A stretch of 64,000 bases of DNA. Source: Sphingobium phenoxybenzoativorans (GTDB lineage: Bacteria; Pseudomonadota; Alphaproteobacteria; Sphingomonadales; Sphingomonadaceae). Below are positions 15,154 through 24,758 of this stretch, one piece after another (the stretch's first letter is position 1; each line of letters opens with the position of its first letter). Position numbers and translations under genes: made by a program. The notes under the pieces were generated by a model, which saw only the letters and a program-made list of their open reading frames with translations, did not search any database and had not been told where the DNA came from. The stretch is taken from the NCBI RefSeq assembly GCF_001757355.1, contig NZ_MINO01000009.1, positions 56,139-120,138 on the forward strand, read 5' to 3'.

Positions 15154-17535
15154 TCAGGCGGCCTTTTGTACGGACTGAACAGCCTGCGGCCGCGTGACGA
15201 CCGGGCGGAAGACAATGCTGAGCAGCAGGTTGCGGCCCGGCGCGCTGATCGGCGGCTGGATCAGCATGAACCCGGCTTCCGACTGGCAGCGGTAGAGTCC
15301 GGCGGACACTTCCTCCATCGCGTCGAACAGCGGATGGGCGGCGATTGCCCCTTCGGCCGCTTTGGGCTTCATATAGTCGTCGACATAATGGAAGCTCGCT
15401 TCCTCCACCTGCACCCATTCGAAATGCTGGCCGAGCTGGATGCCCGCGCTATATTGGCCTTCGCCGACCGGGATCATCGCCTGATAATAGCCCTCGCTAG
15501 TCGGATAGGCGTCCACCTCGATCTGCGCATGGCTGGTCTGGTCGATCAGGATCACCGGCAGCTTCATCGCGCCGACATCGAAATCCGCCTTGCGCAGGTC
15601 GAGGCCGAAACGGCGGGTCGAGAAGATGGAGAGGTTGAGCGGCAGGCCGTGCCGCTGCAATTCGCCCGGCAGATAGGCGCGCATCGCATTCTTCACATAG
15701 AAGATGCCGCGGCGGCGCAGACCCTCGGTGGCGGCGGCAGTATCGACGAAGCTCACCATGTCCTTGGTGCCAAGATTCACGTCATGATGGAATGTTTCCA
15801 GCAGCGCGACTTCGCTCTCCATCGGCAGGAACAGCAGGCGGGCGAGCGCCGCGCCGGCCATGCGGCGGCGGCATTCGGCGTCATCGGACAGCGGCGCTTT
15901 CACCAGCCCGGTCCCTACGCCGCGCACAAACTCCAGGCAGGCGCGCTGCGCCCGGTCGCGATTCTCGCTCTGCGCGCCCTTGACGCCTGCAGCGCTGCGG
16001 ATCGGCGAACCGTCCGGCTTGTAATCGACGACCGAACCCTGCGCGAGCGTGCAGAGCTGCTCGACGATGGCGATGGATTCGGACAAGGCGTGCAGCGCCT
16101 TGGAATCATGGTTGCGGGTGTCCATGTAGCCGCGCTTGTCGAGGCCGGACAGGAAGGTCTCGCGCAGCAGCAGGTACCGGCCGGACACTTCCAGATCCAT
16201 GCCTTTGCGCAGAACGGCCTCGACCGCATTCTGCACCGAGCCGTTATAGCCGAGGTCGACCAGCATGACCGCATCGCCGCGCTCGACGCCGTGGCTGGCG
16301 AGGTGCGCGAACAGCCGCTTGGCGAAGTCGCCGGAGCGGTTGACGATCTTGCGGACGTTGGACGGCTCCAGCACGCTTTTCAGGAAACCGCGCTTGCTGG
16401 CGTTGCGGCACAGCTTGGTGGACTCGTCGCGATTGAACAGCATCTGCTTGGCGAAGGTTGCGAACTGCGCCGTGTCGATTTCCGGCGCCAGATAGCGCTC
16501 GATCGCCGCCGCGTCGGTGAAGCTTGCGGCGGTGGCGGTGAAGCGGCTGAGTTCGACGGAAGCGATGCGGTCCGCCCAGTCGGGGAAGGCGGCGGCGAAG
16601 GCTTGTGCGGGCAGGTGGCCATCGCGCAGCAGGAACAGCAGCTTGACCGGGCGGCCGGTGGCGGTCGCCATCGCGTCGGCTTCCTCGCGCAGCCACAGCG
16701 CGAAGCTGTGCATGATCGGGCCGAGTACGTCATGGCCCAGCGTCTCCACCGCGTCGCATTCCTCACGCAGGGAAATCTGCGCACGATGCGGCTGCAGCGC
16801 GGGATGCTTGTGCCGGACGGCGGGGTCCAGGATCGTCGCCGCGACGGCTTCAAGCCGCAGGCGCTGTTCCGCCACATCGTCAAACTGTTCCAGATGGACG
16901 GTGTTCACGCCCAGCTTCGCCGGGGCAATGCGGTCGGCCATATGGTTGTCGCCGACATGCAGGATGGCGGAGGGGGAAATGCCAAGGTCCGCGAGGACAT
17001 GAGTGAACAGCCCACCGGCCTTGCTGACGCCATATTCGCAGGAGCAGAAGATGCGATCGATCATGTCTGCGACAGCCTGGCCCGCCGCCGACGCGATCAG
17101 TGCGCGAAGCTGCGGTTCGGACAGATAGGTGTCGGACACGATGATGACCTGAAGCCCGCGCCGCTTGGCGTCGACAATCAGGTCGCGGGTCGGCGCGAAG
17201 GCGAAGCAATGATGTGCCTCGGCCGCCAGTTCGGCCTCAATGGCGGCTGTGCGCGCGGCGTCGTCGGCGTCCGGCATCAGCGCGCCGTAAATTTCCTCGA
17301 TCGTGACTTCATCGCGGCCATTGATGAAGGGCAGGCTCTTGCGCGCCTTGATCTCGCCCCAGGTGCGCGCCTCGATACCGCCGCCGGGAAAGGGCAGGTC
17401 GGCGAACACATCGACGGGCAGGTTGACGTTGCGCCAGATCAGCGTGTCGAAACAGTCGAGCGACAGCACACGGATATTCTGCGGCGCGTCAGCCAGCAGG
17501 GTGGGCAGCGCGGCGGCACGGACGGCGGTCTTCAT
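15154..17535 (-). CDS. Large HAD-superfamily protein with long C-terminal extension
   Basis: 793 residues from ATG 17535. The N-terminal 220 residues are a HAD phosphatase fold: motif I LSLDCFDTLIWR at about 25-36, motif II IIVSDTYLS at about 132-140, motif III Lys in GVSKAGGLF, and motif IV ILHVGDNHMADRIAPAKLG at about 194-212. A second region at about 300-450 has LLFLLRDGHLPAQAF and VMLVDLGYNGSVQNAVE, which look like a further HAD-related or glycan-enzyme module. The last 200 residues are not recognised. Paired with a methyltransferase, it may act on surface polysaccharide precursors, but this is inference. An earlier start at 17586 is possible. Confidence 0.8.
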   Translation of the reverse strand: MKTAVRAAALPTLLADAPQNIRVLSLDCFDTLIWRNVNLPVDVFADLPFPGGGIEARTWGEIKARKSLPFINGRDEVTIEEIYGALMPDADDAARTAAIEAELAAEAHHCFAFAPTRDLIVDAKRRGLQVIIVSDTYLSEPQLRALIASAAGQAVADMIDRIFCSCEYGVSKAGGLFTHVLADLGISPSAILHVGDNHMADRIAPAKLGVNTVHLEQFDDVAEQRLRLEAVAATILDPAVRHKHPALQPHRAQISLREECDAVETLGHDVLGPIMHSFALWLREEADAMATATGRPVKLLFLLRDGHLPAQAFAAAFPDWADRIASVELSRFTATAASFTDAAAIERYLAPEIDTAQFATFAKQMLFNRDESTKLCRNASKRGFLKSVLEPSNVRKIVNRSGDFAKRLFAHLASHGVERGDAVMLVDLGYNGSVQNAVEAVLRKGMDLEVSGRYLLLRETFLSGLDKRGYMDTRNHDSKALHALSESIAIVEQLCTLAQGSVVDYKPDGSPIRSAAGVKGAQSENRDRAQRACLEFVRGVGTGLVKAPLSDDAECRRRMAGAALARLLFLPMESEVALLETFHHDVNLGTKDMVSFVDTAAATEGLRRRGIFYVKNAMRAYLPGELQRHGLPLNLSIFSTRRFGLDLRKADFDVGAMKLPVILIDQTSHAQIEVDAYPTSEGYYQAMIPVGEGQYSAGIQLGQHFEWVQVEEASFHYVDDYMKPKAAEGAIAAHPLFDAMEEVSAGLYRCQSEAGFMLIQPPISAPGRNLLLSIVFRPVVTRPQAVQSVQKAA

Positions 17536-17670
17536 CAATCTCAGTCCCCTGGCAGGCGCAAATGCGGGCGTCCCGGCATCGCGCATGGTTCAGGGAGTAT
17601 TGAAGATCAGGGTTATGAAATGGTTAATGCGGAACGGATTTGCGACTTCAAGCGGGTTAAAAACTGAGGG

Positions 17671-17791
17671 CCGTTCGTGCTGAGTGGTGACTAAGCTTGT
17701 CGAAGGCACCATATCGAAGCACCCTAGCACCAAGCTCCGGTCCTTCGATATGCCATTTCGACTTCGCTCAATGGCTACTCAGGACGAACGG
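17671..17791. repeat. Composite copy of repeat R3
   Basis: Ends CCGTTCGTGCTGAG and CTCAGGACGAACGG are inverted. Inside are CTTGTCGAAGG and TCCTTCGAT arms plus TTCGACTTCGCTCAAT. It fills most of the gap between the HAD gene and the ABC transporter; nothing else is seen there. Confidence 0.75.
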
Positions 17792-17809
17792 TGTATGGAA
17801 ATTGATAAC

Positions 17810-19639
17810 TCAGGCCAGCACATCCTCCACGCCCAGACCTTCGGTCTTGCGCTCAGCCGCCTGCCGCCGCCACATCGTCGCATACAGGCCGTCCGCCGCC
17901 AGCAACTGCGCATGCGTGCCGCGCTCCACCACCACGCCCTGGTCCAGCACGACGATTTCGTCCGCCTCGACGACGGTGGACAGCCGATGCGCAATGACGA
18001 TCGTCGTGCGGCGGCGGCTGATCTCGCCCAGCACCTCCTGGATCGCCGCCTCGGTGCGGCTGTCCAGCGCGCTGGTGGCTTCGTCCAGGATCAGGATCGG
18101 CGGGTCTTTCAGCAATGTGCGGGCGATGGCGACGCGCTGTTTCTCGCCGCCGGACAGTTTCAGGCCGCGCTCGCCGACCCGGCTTTCATAGCCTTCGGGC
18201 AGCGACAGGATGAAATCGTGGATCGACGCGCCCTTCGCCGCCTCCTCAATCTCCGCCTGTGTTGCGCCCGCGCGGCCATAGCCGATATTATAGCCGATCG
18301 TGTCGTTGAACAGCACCATATCCTGCGGCACGATGCCGATGGCGTCGCGCACGCTGTCCTGCGTCACCGCCGCTATATCCTGCCCGTCGATCAGGATACG
18401 GCCGCCGGTTACGTCATAGAAACGGAACAGCAGCCGCGCGATGGTGGACTTGCCCGCGCCCGAAGGACCGACGACCGCCAGCGTCTTTCCGGCCGCTATG
18501 GTGAGGTCCACGCCCTTCAGGATCGTCCGCCCCGGATCATAGCCGAACAGCACAGTGTCGAACCGCACCTCCCCAGCCGCAACCTGCAACGGCGGCGCGC
18601 CGGGCCGGTCGGTCACTTCCTGCGGCGTATCGACCAGCTTGAACATCGCCTCCATGTCGATCAGGCCCTGCCGGATCGTGCGATAGACCATGCCGAGTAG
18701 GTCCAACGGCCGGAAAAGCTGCGACAGCAGCGTGTTCACCAGCACCACGTCGCCAGTGCTGAACATGCCCCGGCTCCAGCCCCAGACGGTGTAGCCCATC
18801 GCGCCCGCCATCATCAGGTTGGTGATCAGGGACTGCCCGATATTCAGCCATGCCAGGCTGTTCTCCGACTTCACCGCCGCCTTGGCGTAGAGGCGCATGG
18901 AATTGCCGTAACGGGCCGCCTCCCTGTCCTCCGCGCCGAAATATTTGACGGTCTCGAAATTGAGCAAGCTGTCGACGGCATGGGCCACCGCGCCGGTGTC
19001 GAGGTCCACCATGTCGCGGCGGAGCTGGTTGCGCCATTCGGTCACCATGCGGGTGAACCAGATATAGAGGCCGACCATGACCAGCGTCGCGACGACCAGT
19101 CCTGGACCGAACTTCACGAAAAAGATCGCGCACACCGCCAAAAGTTCGACAATCGTCGGCGCGATGTTGAACAGCAGGAAATAGAGCATCGTGTCGATGC
19201 TTTTGGTGCCGCGCTCCACGACCTTGGTGACGCCGCCGGTCTTGCGATTGAGGTGAAAGCGAAGGGAAAGGCGATGGAGGTGGGCGAACACATGTTCCGA
19301 CAGGCGGCGCGTCGCTTCCTGCCCCACCCGCTCGAACACCACATTGCGGATATTGTCGAACGCGACGGAGGCGAAGCGCGCGCCCGCATAGGCGGCGACC
19401 AGCGCGATCGCCAGCGCCGCCCCCGGCTCCATGCCCGGCGCCATCCGGTCGATCGCCGCCTTGTAGGCGAAGGGCATGACAAGGCTCGTCGCCTTGGCCG
19501 CCAGCACCAGCAGCATGGAAAACACCACCCGGCGGCGCAGCGCCGGGGCGTCCTTCGGCCAGAGATAGACCATGAACCGGCGCAGGGTGGCCCATGCCGG
19601 CGGCGCGGCCTTATCGGTATCTGGCTGATCGGGAGGCAT
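17810..19639 (-). CDS. ATM1-type ABC transporter, fused permease and ATPase
   Basis: 609 residues. Relatives of mitochondrial Atm1 export glutathione or sulfur-linked conjugates and help with metal tolerance. Six membrane spans lie in residues about 35-320, with the family-typical region LRFHLNRKTGGVTKVVERGTKS. The ATPase has Walker A GPSGAGKST at about 395-403, signature LSGGEKQRVAIAR at about 498-510, Walker B ILILDEATSALD, and switch His in VIAHRLSTV. It is a full-length half-transporter expected to work as a homodimer. Single gene, no operon partner. Substrate not determined by sequence alone. Confidence 0.92.
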   Translation of the reverse strand: MPPDQPDTDKAAPPAWATLRRFMVYLWPKDAPALRRRVVFSMLLVLAAKATSLVMPFAYKAAIDRMAPGMEPGAALAIALVAAYAGARFASVAFDNIRNVVFERVGQEATRRLSEHVFAHLHRLSLRFHLNRKTGGVTKVVERGTKSIDTMLYFLLFNIAPTIVELLAVCAIFFVKFGPGLVVATLVMVGLYIWFTRMVTEWRNQLRRDMVDLDTGAVAHAVDSLLNFETVKYFGAEDREAARYGNSMRLYAKAAVKSENSLAWLNIGQSLITNLMMAGAMGYTVWGWSRGMFSTGDVVLVNTLLSQLFRPLDLLGMVYRTIRQGLIDMEAMFKLVDTPQEVTDRPGAPPLQVAAGEVRFDTVLFGYDPGRTILKGVDLTIAAGKTLAVVGPSGAGKSTIARLLFRFYDVTGGRILIDGQDIAAVTQDSVRDAIGIVPQDMVLFNDTIGYNIGYGRAGATQAEIEEAAKGASIHDFILSLPEGYESRVGERGLKLSGGEKQRVAIARTLLKDPPILILDEATSALDSRTEAAIQEVLGEISRRRTTIVIAHRLSTVVEADEIVVLDQGVVVERGTHAQLLAADGLYATMWRRQAAERKTEGLGVEDVLA

Positions 19640-19710
19640 TGGGGGGATTTAGGTTACCGGGGCAATAAATCCAACCTCTGTCATGTGCCCTATCAACAGG
19701 TTTAACTGAG

Positions 19711-19776
19711 GTGCTCCTGCGAAAGCAGGAGTCCAGTTCGGACCGTGGGACTAGGCTCCTGCTTTCGCAGGAGCAC
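19711..19776. repeat. Palindromic repeat R1, copy 2
   Basis: GTGCTCCTGCGAAAGCAGGA and its inverted partner CTCCTGCTTTCGCAGGAGCAC bracket a short core, between the ABC transporter and dapD. Confidence 0.9.
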
Positions 19777-19811
19777 GCCGAGATTGGGGCAATTTTAAGA
19801 GCGCGATTTTC

Positions 19812-20651
19812 TCAATCCCGCAGCAGATCGTTGATCGCCGTCTTGGACCGCGTTTGCGCATCCACCCGCTTCACGATGACCGCGCAGGCGAGGTTCGGGC
19901 CGGGCGTGCCGTCCGGCAGCGGCTTTCCGGGCAGGCTTCCCGGCACAACGACCGAATAGGGGGGCACTTCGCCGATAAACACTTCCCCGGTGGTGCGATC
20001 CACGATCTTGGTGGTGCTGGTGATAAAGACGCCCATGGAGAGCACTGATCCCTTGCCCACGCGCACGCCCTCCACGACTTCGGACCGGGCGCCGATGAAG
20101 CAGTCATCCTCGATGATCACCGGGTCCGCCTGCAGCGGCTCCAGCACGCCGCCAAGGCCGACGCCGCCCGACAGATGGACATTCTTGCCGACCTGTGCGC
20201 AGCTTCCCACCGTCACCCAGGTATCGACCATCGTGCCTTCATCGACGAAGGCGCCGATGTTGACGAAGCTGGGCATCAGGATAACATTGCGGGCGATATG
20301 GGCGCCGTGACGCGCGAAAGCGCCGGGCACGGCACGAAAACCGGCGGCGCGGAACTGGGTCTCGCCCCAGCCGGAGAATTTGGAGGGGACCTTGTCCCAC
20401 CAGAAGGAGCCGCCGGGTCCGCCGGGGATGAGCGCATTGTCGTTCAGCCGGAAGGAGAGCAGCACGGCCTTCTTCAGCCACTGGTTTACCTGCCAGCCGC
20501 CATCGATCTGTTCGGCGACGCGCGCCTTGCCTGCATCAAGCAGGTTCAGCGCCTCCGCCACGGCCTCACGTACCGCGCCTTGTGTGGACTGGCCGATATT
20601 GGCGCGGTCTTCCCAAGCGGCTTCCAGGGTGGTGATAAGGGGATCGGTCAT
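19812..20651 (-). CDS. dapD: Tetrahydrodipicolinate N-succinyltransferase
   Basis: 279 residues. It transfers succinyl from succinyl-CoA to tetrahydrodipicolinate in the succinylase branch of DAP/lysine synthesis. The C-terminal half is a left-handed beta-helix with hexapeptide repeats ([57 protein letters not shown]). Upstream SD CGGAG five bases before ATG. It follows the HAD nucleotidase gene by one base, so they are co-transcribed. Confidence 0.97.
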   Translation of the reverse strand: MTDPLITTLEAAWEDRANIGQSTQGAVREAVAEALNLLDAGKARVAEQIDGGWQVNQWLKKAVLLSFRLNDNALIPGGPGGSFWWDKVPSKFSGWGETQFRAAGFRAVPGAFARHGAHIARNVILMPSFVNIGAFVDEGTMVDTWVTVGSCAQVGKNVHLSGGVGLGGVLEPLQADPVIIEDDCFIGARSEVVEGVRVGKGSVLSMGVFITSTTKIVDRTTGEVFIGEVPPYSVVVPGSLPGKPLPDGTPGPNLACAVIVKRVDAQTRSKTAINDLLRD

Positions 20652-20652
20652 G

Positions 20653-21318
20653 TCATGCTCCGGTGATATCGCCGATGAACGGCGTCAGATGGTCGGTTTC
20701 GAAATCGATGAAGTCGGGATGCGCGTCCACGGTGCCGGCCTCGGACCCGTTATTGACCCAGATGGTGGTCATGCCGATCGCCTTGGCGGGTTTCAGGTTG
20801 CGGGCCATATCCTCGAAAAACGCCGATCTGAAAGGGTTAAGGCCGTGGGTCGCGCAGAGGGCGGCATAGCCGGACGGATCGGGCTTGGGGATATATTGGC
20901 AGGCGTGGATGTCGTGGATCAGCTCGAACGCGCCGGACAGACCGAGCTTGTCCAGCACCCTCTGGGCATAAGGCTCATCGCCATTGGTAAAGATCAGGCG
21001 GCGGCCGGGCAGGGCGGCGATACCCGCATTCAGGGCGGGATCTACTTCAAGCCGGTCGAGCGAAATATCGTGGACGAATTCAAGGAATTCCCGCGGATCG
21101 GTGCCGTAATGCGCCATCAGCCCCGACAGGGTCGTGCCATGCTCCATGAAATATCGTTTCTGGACGGCGCGCGCCTCAACCGGGTCGCAGCCGAGCAGGC
21201 CCTGGATGAACTCGCCCATCTTCACGTCGATCAGGCCGAACAGGTCCGCCTTCGCCGGATACAGCGTGTTGTCCAGGTCGAAGACCCAGGCGTCGATATG
21301 GGCGAGGTCTGCGCGCAT
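20653..21318 (-). CDS. Pyrimidine 5'-nucleotidase-like HAD hydrolase
   Basis: About 221 residues. It is a HAD phosphatase of the SDT1/PHM8 type. Motif [12 protein letters not shown] is at about 11-21, motif [18 protein letters not shown] at about 104-119, the motif III region is [11 protein letters not shown], and motif [25 protein letters not shown] is at about 167-189. Start choice is uncertain: ATG 21318 matches the family, while in-frame ATGs at 21339 and 21381 extend it. No strong SD is present for any. It is upstream of dapD in one unit. The divergent subtilisin gene starts about 110 bases away. Confidence 0.85.
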   Translation of the reverse strand: MRADLAHIDAWVFDLDNTLYPAKADLFGLIDVKMGEFIQGLLGCDPVEARAVQKRYFMEHGTTLSGLMAHYGTDPREFLEFVHDISLDRLEVDPALNAGIAALPGRRLIFTNGDEPYAQRVLDKLGLSGAFELIHDIHACQYIPKPDPSGYAALCATHGLNPFRSAFFEDMARNLKPAKAIGMTTIWVNNGSEAGTVDAHPDFIDFETDHLTPFIGDITGA

Positions 21319-21426
21319 GGCGGCGCGGTATCCGCGCATGCCGCGCAGGACAAGCGAGAAGCGCAAAATATTCTTCAGCATTTGGCGTTAGGGAAACGCC
21401 ATCCATCACGAACGGAACTGACATTC

Positions 21427-23718
21427 ATGCCGAACAGCCATCGTTTCCCCAGGCGTTATTCCGTTCTCGCGGCGATGCTGGCGACATGCGCGCTGTCCGC
21501 CTGTGGTGGAGGGGGCGGGGCGGTCAATTCGACGCCCACTCCAACGCCGACACCCACACCCACGCCCGCCCCAACCCCGGCGCCGACAGCCACCAACTAC
21601 GACACCAGTGAATATCGGCGGTCGGATGGCCCCTCCGTACATGGCGCCATCACCGCCTATCAGGCTGGCGCGAGCGGGGCGGGCGTCACGGTCGGCGTCA
21701 TCGACAGTGGCATCGCCACGGCCAATGCGGAATTTACCGGCAGGATCAGCTCCGCCTCCCGCGACTTTGGGGGAAGCGGCACGGTCCAGGATCAGGGCGG
21801 CCACGGCACCGCCGTCGCGACGGTCCTGGCGGGCGCGCGCAACGACCGGTTGATCATGGGCATGGCATGGGGCGCAACGGTTCTGGCGCTGCGGACCGAT
21901 ACGCCAAACACCTGCAATTCCATCGGATCGGGTTCGCAGGATTCGGGCTGTTCCCACAGCACCACGGCGATTGCGCAGGCGCTTGATCATGCGCGGGTGA
22001 ATGGCGCGAAGGTCGTCAATATTTCGCTGGGCGGCGACAGCGGCGCGCCGCCGACCCTGGCCGCAGCCATTGATCGCGCGACGGCTGCGGGCATGGTGAT
22101 CGTGGTGTCGGCGGGCAATGACGGGCGCGCCGCGCCGGACGCCTTTGCGGCGTCCTTCGTCAACCCCGCCATCGCGCGCGGGCAGGTGATTATCGCTGCG
22201 TCGGTGGACGCCAATGGCGCGCACAGCAGCTTTTCGAACGGCGCACAGGGATATGAGACCGCAACCCTGTCGGCCCTTGGCAAGAGCGTGCTGTCGCAGG
22301 ATCAGAATGGCGTAAACTATCTGTTCGATGGCACATCCTTCTCCGCGCCGCAGATCGCTGGCGCGGCGGCGCTGCTTGCGCAGGCATTTCCCAATCTCTC
22401 CGGCGCGCAGATCGTGCAACTCCTGATGTCCAGCGCCACCGATGCGGGCGCGTCCGGCGCGGACTCGGTGTTCGGCGCGGGCATATTGAATGTCGCCAGA
22501 GCTTTTTCGCCCGTCGGATCGACCAGCCTTGCAGGATCGGCGACGCCGGTGTCGCTCAGCGCCAACGGATCCTTGTCCGCGCCGATGGGCGATGCGTCGG
22601 AGGTCGGCAGCATGAATGCGGTCGCGCTCGACAGTCTCGGCCGGGCTTACACGATCGATTTCAAGCCATCGCTCCGCAGCGACACGCCTGACCTGACCCT
22701 CGCCCCCGCGCTGCAGATCAGGCAGGGCAGCTTCAGCGCCGATAGCGGCCCCGTGTCCGTCGCCATGAATATTGCCCCCGGCCGCGGCAGCATGGCGGAA
22801 ATGAGCCGCCTGATGCTCTCGCCAGAGGACACGCAAAGGGCGCGGGCGCTGTCCGGGTCGATCACGATGCGGATGGGGCAGGCGACAACCATATCCCTGG
22901 GATTCTCCGAAGGCGCGGGTAGCCTGACAGCGCGGGTCGACGGCGCCAGCGCTCCGGCCTTTCTGGTGGCGAACGGAACGCGGGGATCATTGGGTTTCGA
23001 CCGTGTCGCGGGCAGCGGCTTTGCGGTCCGGCATGATGTCGGCGGCGGCGTGGCGCTGACGATGACGGCGGAGCAGGGGCATGCGTGGCGCACCGCCTAT
23101 CGCGACGTCGAAACGCCATGGGACCAGCGCCGCAATGACGGCTATGCCGCGTTCGGGGCCAGCGCGGAAAAGCGCGCCGGGGCGCTGCGCCTGTCCTTCG
23201 GAGCCACCTATATGCGGGAGGAGGGCACCCTGCTGGGCGCGCGCTTCTCCTCGCTGATCGGAGCCGCCGCCGGGAAAAGCCTGTTCCTCGACAGCGGCGT
23301 CGCGCTGGAACCCGGCAATGGCTGGCGGCTGGGCGCCATGTTCCGGCAGGGTTTCACGAGCGGGGGCGGGGCTGACCTGCGCACCAACGCCTGGTCGATC
23401 GATGGCGAGAAGCGCGGGGTTCTGGACCGCGATGACCGGCTGGCGGTGCGCATCTCCCAGCCGCTGCGCGTGGAATCGGGCGGCATCGGCCTGCGCCTGC
23501 CAACCTCATATGATTATGCGACGCACAGCGCGACCTGGACGATGGAGACGATCAGCCTCGCCCCGCGCGGGCGACAGATCGATGCGGAGACGGTCTATGC
23601 CCGGCGGCTGGGCATGGGATGGATCACCACCAACGCCTATTGGCGAAAGGACAGCGGCAACCTCGCCTGGTTTCCGGACGAGATTGGCGGCGCCGTGCGG
23701 TACGTGATGGACTTTTAG
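21427..23718 (+). CDS. Lipoprotein S8 (subtilisin-like) serine protease with barrel-like C-terminus
   Basis: 763 residues. A lipoprotein signal ends in CALSAC (Cys26), followed by a Gly run and a Thr-Pro repeat linker at about 36-56. The catalytic triad is D93 (VGVIDSGI), H126 (GGHGTAVA) and S304 (GTSFSAP), with the oxyanion Asn in SAGNDG. Residues about 560-763 alternate short amphipathic strands and end in the aromatic VRYVMDF, like an autotransporter or outer-membrane barrel. The subtilisin part is confident. Whether the tail inserts in the outer membrane is inference. Lipidation together with a barrel tail is unusual. Confidence 0.9.
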   Translation: MPNSHRFPRRYSVLAAMLATCALSACGGGGGAVNSTPTPTPTPTPTPAPTPAPTATNYDTSEYRRSDGPSVHGAITAYQAGASGAGVTVGVIDSGIATANAEFTGRISSASRDFGGSGTVQDQGGHGTAVATVLAGARNDRLIMGMAWGATVLALRTDTPNTCNSIGSGSQDSGCSHSTTAIAQALDHARVNGAKVVNISLGGDSGAPPTLAAAIDRATAAGMVIVVSAGNDGRAAPDAFAASFVNPAIARGQVIIAASVDANGAHSSFSNGAQGYETATLSALGKSVLSQDQNGVNYLFDGTSFSAPQIAGAAALLAQAFPNLSGAQIVQLLMSSATDAGASGADSVFGAGILNVARAFSPVGSTSLAGSATPVSLSANGSLSAPMGDASEVGSMNAVALDSLGRAYTIDFKPSLRSDTPDLTLAPALQIRQGSFSADSGPVSVAMNIAPGRGSMAEMSRLMLSPEDTQRARALSGSITMRMGQATTISLGFSEGAGSLTARVDGASAPAFLVANGTRGSLGFDRVAGSGFAVRHDVGGGVALTMTAEQGHAWRTAYRDVETPWDQRRNDGYAAFGASAEKRAGALRLSFGATYMREEGTLLGARFSSLIGAAAGKSLFLDSGVALEPGNGWRLGAMFRQGFTSGGGADLRTNAWSIDGEKRGVLDRDDRLAVRISQPLRVESGGIGLRLPTSYDYATHSATWTMETISLAPRGRQIDAETVYARRLGMGWITTNAYWRKDSGNLAWFPDEIGGAVRYVMDF

Positions 23719-23734
23719 GAGGGTCTGGGAATTG

Positions 23735-23766
23735 CGCACTCCTGCGAAAGCAGGAGTCCAGTCCCG
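23735..23766. repeat. Single arm of repeat R1
   Basis: GCACTCCTGCGAAAGCAGGA followed by GTCCAGTCCCG, just after the subtilisin stop, without its inverted partner. Confidence 0.75.
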
Positions 23767-23782
23767 ATAAAACGAGTAAAGC

Positions 23783-24145
23783 CTAAACCGTAAAACTCTC
23801 GCCGCAGCCGCAGCTTCCCTTGGCGTTCGGATTGTTGAACACGAACCCGGCGGTGAAATCATCCTCCACCCAGTCCATCGTCGATCCGATCAAGTAGAGC
23901 ACCGACGCGCCGTCAATGTAGAAGGTGCCGCCCGGCGTCTCGATCTTCTCGTCGAACTTCGCTTCCTCGGTCACATAATCGACCGAATAGGCAAGGCCGG
24001 AACAGCCCCGGCGCGGCGTGGACAGCTTCACGCCGATCGCATCGGCGGGGGCCTTCGCCATCAGGCTGGCGATGCGCTCCTCCGCGCTCGCCGTCAGGAT
24101 GACGGCGGCAGGGCGGGCGCGGGTCTTGGTCTGCACTTCGGTCAT
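23783..24145 (-). CDS. sufA: A-type Fe-S carrier, SufA/IscA family
   Basis: 120 residues from ATG 24145 (an in-frame codon four positions upstream is the alternative). It carries nascent Fe-S clusters to target proteins. The three family cysteines are C48 (RRGCSGLAYS), C112 and C114 (SCGCGESF). It is the last gene of the suf cluster. A copy of repeat R3 (24157-24234) separates it from sufT, so it may be transcribed from read-through or its own promoter. Confidence 0.95.
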   Translation of the reverse strand: MTEVQTKTRARPAAVILTASAEERIASLMAKAPADAIGVKLSTPRRGCSGLAYSVDYVTEEAKFDEKIETPGGTFYIDGASVLYLIGSTMDWVEDDFTAGFVFNNPNAKGSCGCGESFTV

Positions 24146-24156
24146 TCTCAACTCCA

Positions 24157-24234
24157 CCGTTCAGGCTGAGCTTGTCGAAGCCCTGCCCTTCTTCGGAAGT
24201 AAGTACAGCCCTTCGACAAGCTCAGGGCGAACGG
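24157..24234. repeat. Palindromic repeat R3, copy 1
   Basis: CGTTCAGGCTGAGCTTGTCG and CGACAAGCTCAGGGCGAACG are inverted ends around CCCTGCCCTTCTTCGGAAG. It lies between sufT and sufA. The copy at 25941-26019 is nearly the same and lies inside sufS. Confidence 0.9.
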
Positions 24235-24272
24235 TTCAAATCTTCGTTCAAAGTACCACTTTGAACGAAATG

Positions 24273-24758
24273 CTAAAGCATCCCCAGTTCAAGCTTGGCT
24301 TCGTCGCTCATCTTCGCCGGATCCCATGGCGGGTCCCAGACGAGGTTGACCTCTACATCGCCGACGCCGGGGACCGCGCCCACGCGCAATTCCACCTCGG
24401 CGGGCATGGATTCCGCCACCGGGCAGTGCGGCGTCGTCAGCGTCATGGTGACGACCGCATGTCCGCCCTCGGTGATGTCCACGCCGTAGATCAGGCCCAG
24501 ATCATATATGTTCACCGGGATTTCCGGGTCGAAAATTTCCTTCAGCGCATCGATCACGCCCTCATACACATCGCCGCCCGGTTCGCCTTGGGCCGCGGTC
24601 GCGGGCTTCTGGTTCAGGAAGCCGTCGAGATAATCGCGCTTGCGCTCCATCGTTTCCCTTGGTGTTTCGTGCGCCGTTTCCACGGCGTCGACGCGCGCCT
24701 TGGGCGGCGCTTCCACGCCGTCGACTTCCTCGACGATAATCTTGCTCTCTTCGTTCAT
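24273..24758 (-). CDS. sufT: SufT-type Fe-S assembly protein (MIP18/DUF59)
   Basis: 161 residues. The MIP18/PaaD-like domain occupies about 63-161: YEGVIDALKEIFDPEIPVNIYDLGLIYGVDI, TMTLTTPHCPVAE with its Cys, and VNLVWDPPWDPAKMSDEAK. The first 60 residues are acidic and poorly conserved. SufT proteins help mature Fe-S proteins alongside SufBCD. Its ATG overlaps the sufS stop by ATGA, so it is translationally coupled. Confidence 0.93.
   Translation of the reverse strand: MNEESKIIVEEVDGVEAPPKARVDAVETAHETPRETMERKRDYLDGFLNQKPATAAQGEPGGDVYEGVIDALKEIFDPEIPVNIYDLGLIYGVDITEGGHAVVTMTLTTPHCPVAESMPAEVELRVGAVPGVGDVEVNLVWDPPWDPAKMSDEAKLELGML

Noticed and set aside
12321..15197. 958-codon plus-strand open frame
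   Set aside because: It is antisense to recQ and the methyltransferase, both of which carry intact motifs. The frame is open because of high GC at third positions; its translation is Arg/Ala/His-rich with no domain.
15031..17667. 878-codon plus-strand open frame
   Set aside because: Antisense to the HAD protein, with no start signal and no recognisable domain; a GC-bias shadow.
21529..21600. Short-unit repeat as a CRISPR-like array
   Set aside because: It is an in-frame Thr-Pro codon repeat forming the linker of the subtilisin lipoprotein; there are no spacers.
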